DNA of 64,000 nucleotides, from positions 186,001-250,000 of the forward strand of contig NZ_JBAWKA010000003.1 in the NCBI RefSeq assembly GCF_043876815.1, read 5' to 3'. Positions 63,198 to 64,000 of this stretch are shown here, piece by piece. The DNA comes from Gaetbulibacter_A sp043876815 (GTDB lineage Bacteria > Bacteroidota > Bacteroidia > Flavobacteriales > Flavobacteriaceae). The translations under genes were made by a program, and so were the position numbers. The notes below the pieces were generated by a model. The model saw only the letters and a program-made list of their open reading frames with translations, did no database searches and was not told where the DNA came from. Each line of letters begins with the position of its first letter. Position 1 is the stretch's first letter.

Positions 63198-64000
63198 ATG
63201 GAAGGATCTGCAACATATTATTTGGCGCTTGGGAGCAATAAGGGAGATAAATTCAAAAATCTTCAAGATGCTGTTGATGCGATCCATTTGAATATCGGAC
63301 AGGTAAAACTGATCTCAAAAGTTTACAAATCGCCGGCCATGGGTTTTAAAAGCGAGGATGCATTTTTTAACTGTTGCCTGATCCTTGAAACCGACCTCAA
63401 ACCGGCGTTAGTTCTAAAAACCTTACTCAGAATTGAAAAGCAGTTGGGGCGCACGCGTTCTTCAAAACCGGGCTATGAAGACCGTACCATCGACCTGGAC
63501 ATTATTTTTGTCGAGGATATGGTCGTTCACACAAAAACGCTGGATATTCCACATCCAGAGATGCAAAATCGACGTTTTGTTCTCCAGCCTTTAAATGATA
63601 TGGCACCCAAGCTGGAACATCCGGTATCACACAAGACCATTCATGAGTTATTAGAGATATGTAAGGATAAATCGGTTTTAGAACCCGTAAATATTTGGCT
63701 TAAGAATCCGAGTAAAGCGTTTGATTTTTCGAAGTATAGTTATTTTGCTATTGAAGGAAATATCGGTGCCGGGAAAACCAGTTTGGCCACTAAGATCGCT
63801 CATGATTATAATGCCAAACTGATTCTGGAACGCTTTGCCGATAATCCGTTTCTGCCCAAATTCTATGAGGATGCGCATCGTTATGCCTTTACCTTAGAGA
63901 TGTCTTTTTTAGCCGATCGGTACCAGCAGATCTCAGACGATCTCTCACAACTCGATTTGTTCAAGGATTTTATTGTGAGTGATTACGATGTTTTCAAATC
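63198..64000 (+). CDS. folK: Fused HPPK (FolK) and deoxynucleoside kinase, 3'-truncated by window
   Basis: This open frame begins at ATG 63198 and runs off the right edge; 267 codons are seen. Residues 5-165 are 6-hydroxymethyl-7,8-dihydropterin pyrophosphokinase (folate synthesis): YYLALGSNKGDK, the loop with GRTRSSKPGYEDRTIDLDII and the C-terminal HPEMQNRRFVLQPL. From about residue 180 a second domain starts, with the P-loop GNIGAGKT (187-194) preceded by YFAIE and followed by ERFADNPFLPKFYED, as in the deoxynucleoside kinase family. I recall similar fusions in other Bacteroidota. The kinase end is outside the window. Confidence 0.92.
   Translation, partial: MEGSATYYLALGSNKGDKFKNLQDAVDAIHLNIGQVKLISKVYKSPAMGFKSEDAFFNCCLILETDLKPALVLKTLLRIEKQLGRTRSSKPGYEDRTIDLDIIFVEDMVVHTKTLDIPHPEMQNRRFVLQPLNDMAPKLEHPVSHKTIHELLEICKDKSVLEPVNIWLKNPSKAFDFSKYSYFAIEGNIGAGKTSLATKIAHDYNAKLILERFADNPFLPKFYEDAHRYAFTLEMSFLADRYQQISDDLSQLDLFKDFIVSDYDVFK

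Noticed and set aside
1..64000. CRISPR arrays, insertion sequences, phage genes, integrases
   Set aside because: No periodic repeats with spacers, transposase or integrase motifs, or terminal inverted repeats were found by reading through the window.

Overview
The window is a contiguous piece of a Bacteroidota chromosome, most likely from a marine or environmental Flavobacteriaceae member. Supporting markers are alternative complex III (Act) with an aa3-type oxidase, the type IX secretion translocon SprA, a PorP/SprF protein, a short 287-residue RpoD, DUF6089, TonB proteins with the flavobacterial GCE...CM signature, low GC content, weak Shine-Dalgarno signals, and many TAnnTTTG (-7) promoter boxes of the Bacteroidota primary sigma factor. 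I see no phage, insertion sequence, integron, CRISPR array, rRNA or tRNA. The content is almost entirely core genome. I found no convincing new multi-gene system, so the findings are individual oddities of fusion, paralogy and promoter layout.

Layout: 1-9017 is a respiratory operon, actB(partial)-actC-actD-actE-actF-coxB-coxA, that moves electrons from menaquinol to cytochrome c to oxygen. 9090-14122 holds ruvB, queG, maeB and ruvA, followed by the giant sprA (14129-21328). 21394-23886 holds gcvH, a VanZ-like gene and two tandem tonB paralogues. 24063-29045 is a second respiratory cluster: heme O synthase, two subunit III genes, subunit IV, a cysteine-free SCO-like protein, a true SCO copper chaperone and DUF420. 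A convergent XRE regulator follows. 29532-36154 holds a small CxxC membrane protein, a MacAB-TolC-like efflux operon (ATPase, two permeases, adaptor, outer-membrane factor) and tsaB. 36159-40131 (minus) holds an MscS channel, a DUF255 thioredoxin-like lipoprotein and an Nfu scaffold. 40287-41821 holds PorP/SprF and a gamma-carbonic anhydrase.

41839-50069 (minus) is an envelope block read in the order CBS protein, nadK, DUF6089, uppS, bamA, two OmpH/Skp chaperones, murI. It couples outer-membrane protein assembly with undecaprenyl phosphate and D-glutamate supply. 50157-55669 (plus) holds pdxJ, an alpha/beta hydrolase, a small holin-family membrane protein, and the protein-quality genes tig, clpP and clpX. 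55974-63125 holds a GH3-family enzyme, a divergent DUF2797 protein, rpsU, rpoD, a large AsmA-family protein and a queuosine-precursor transporter. The last 803 bases carry the 5' part of a folK-deoxynucleoside kinase fusion cut by the window end.

Genes that work together across the window are the two respiratory clusters (Act/CoxAB with CtaB/CoxC/CoxD/SCO), queG with the queuosine-precursor transporter, ruvA with ruvB, sprA with PorP/SprF, and rpoD, whose product should recognise the promoter boxes listed here.
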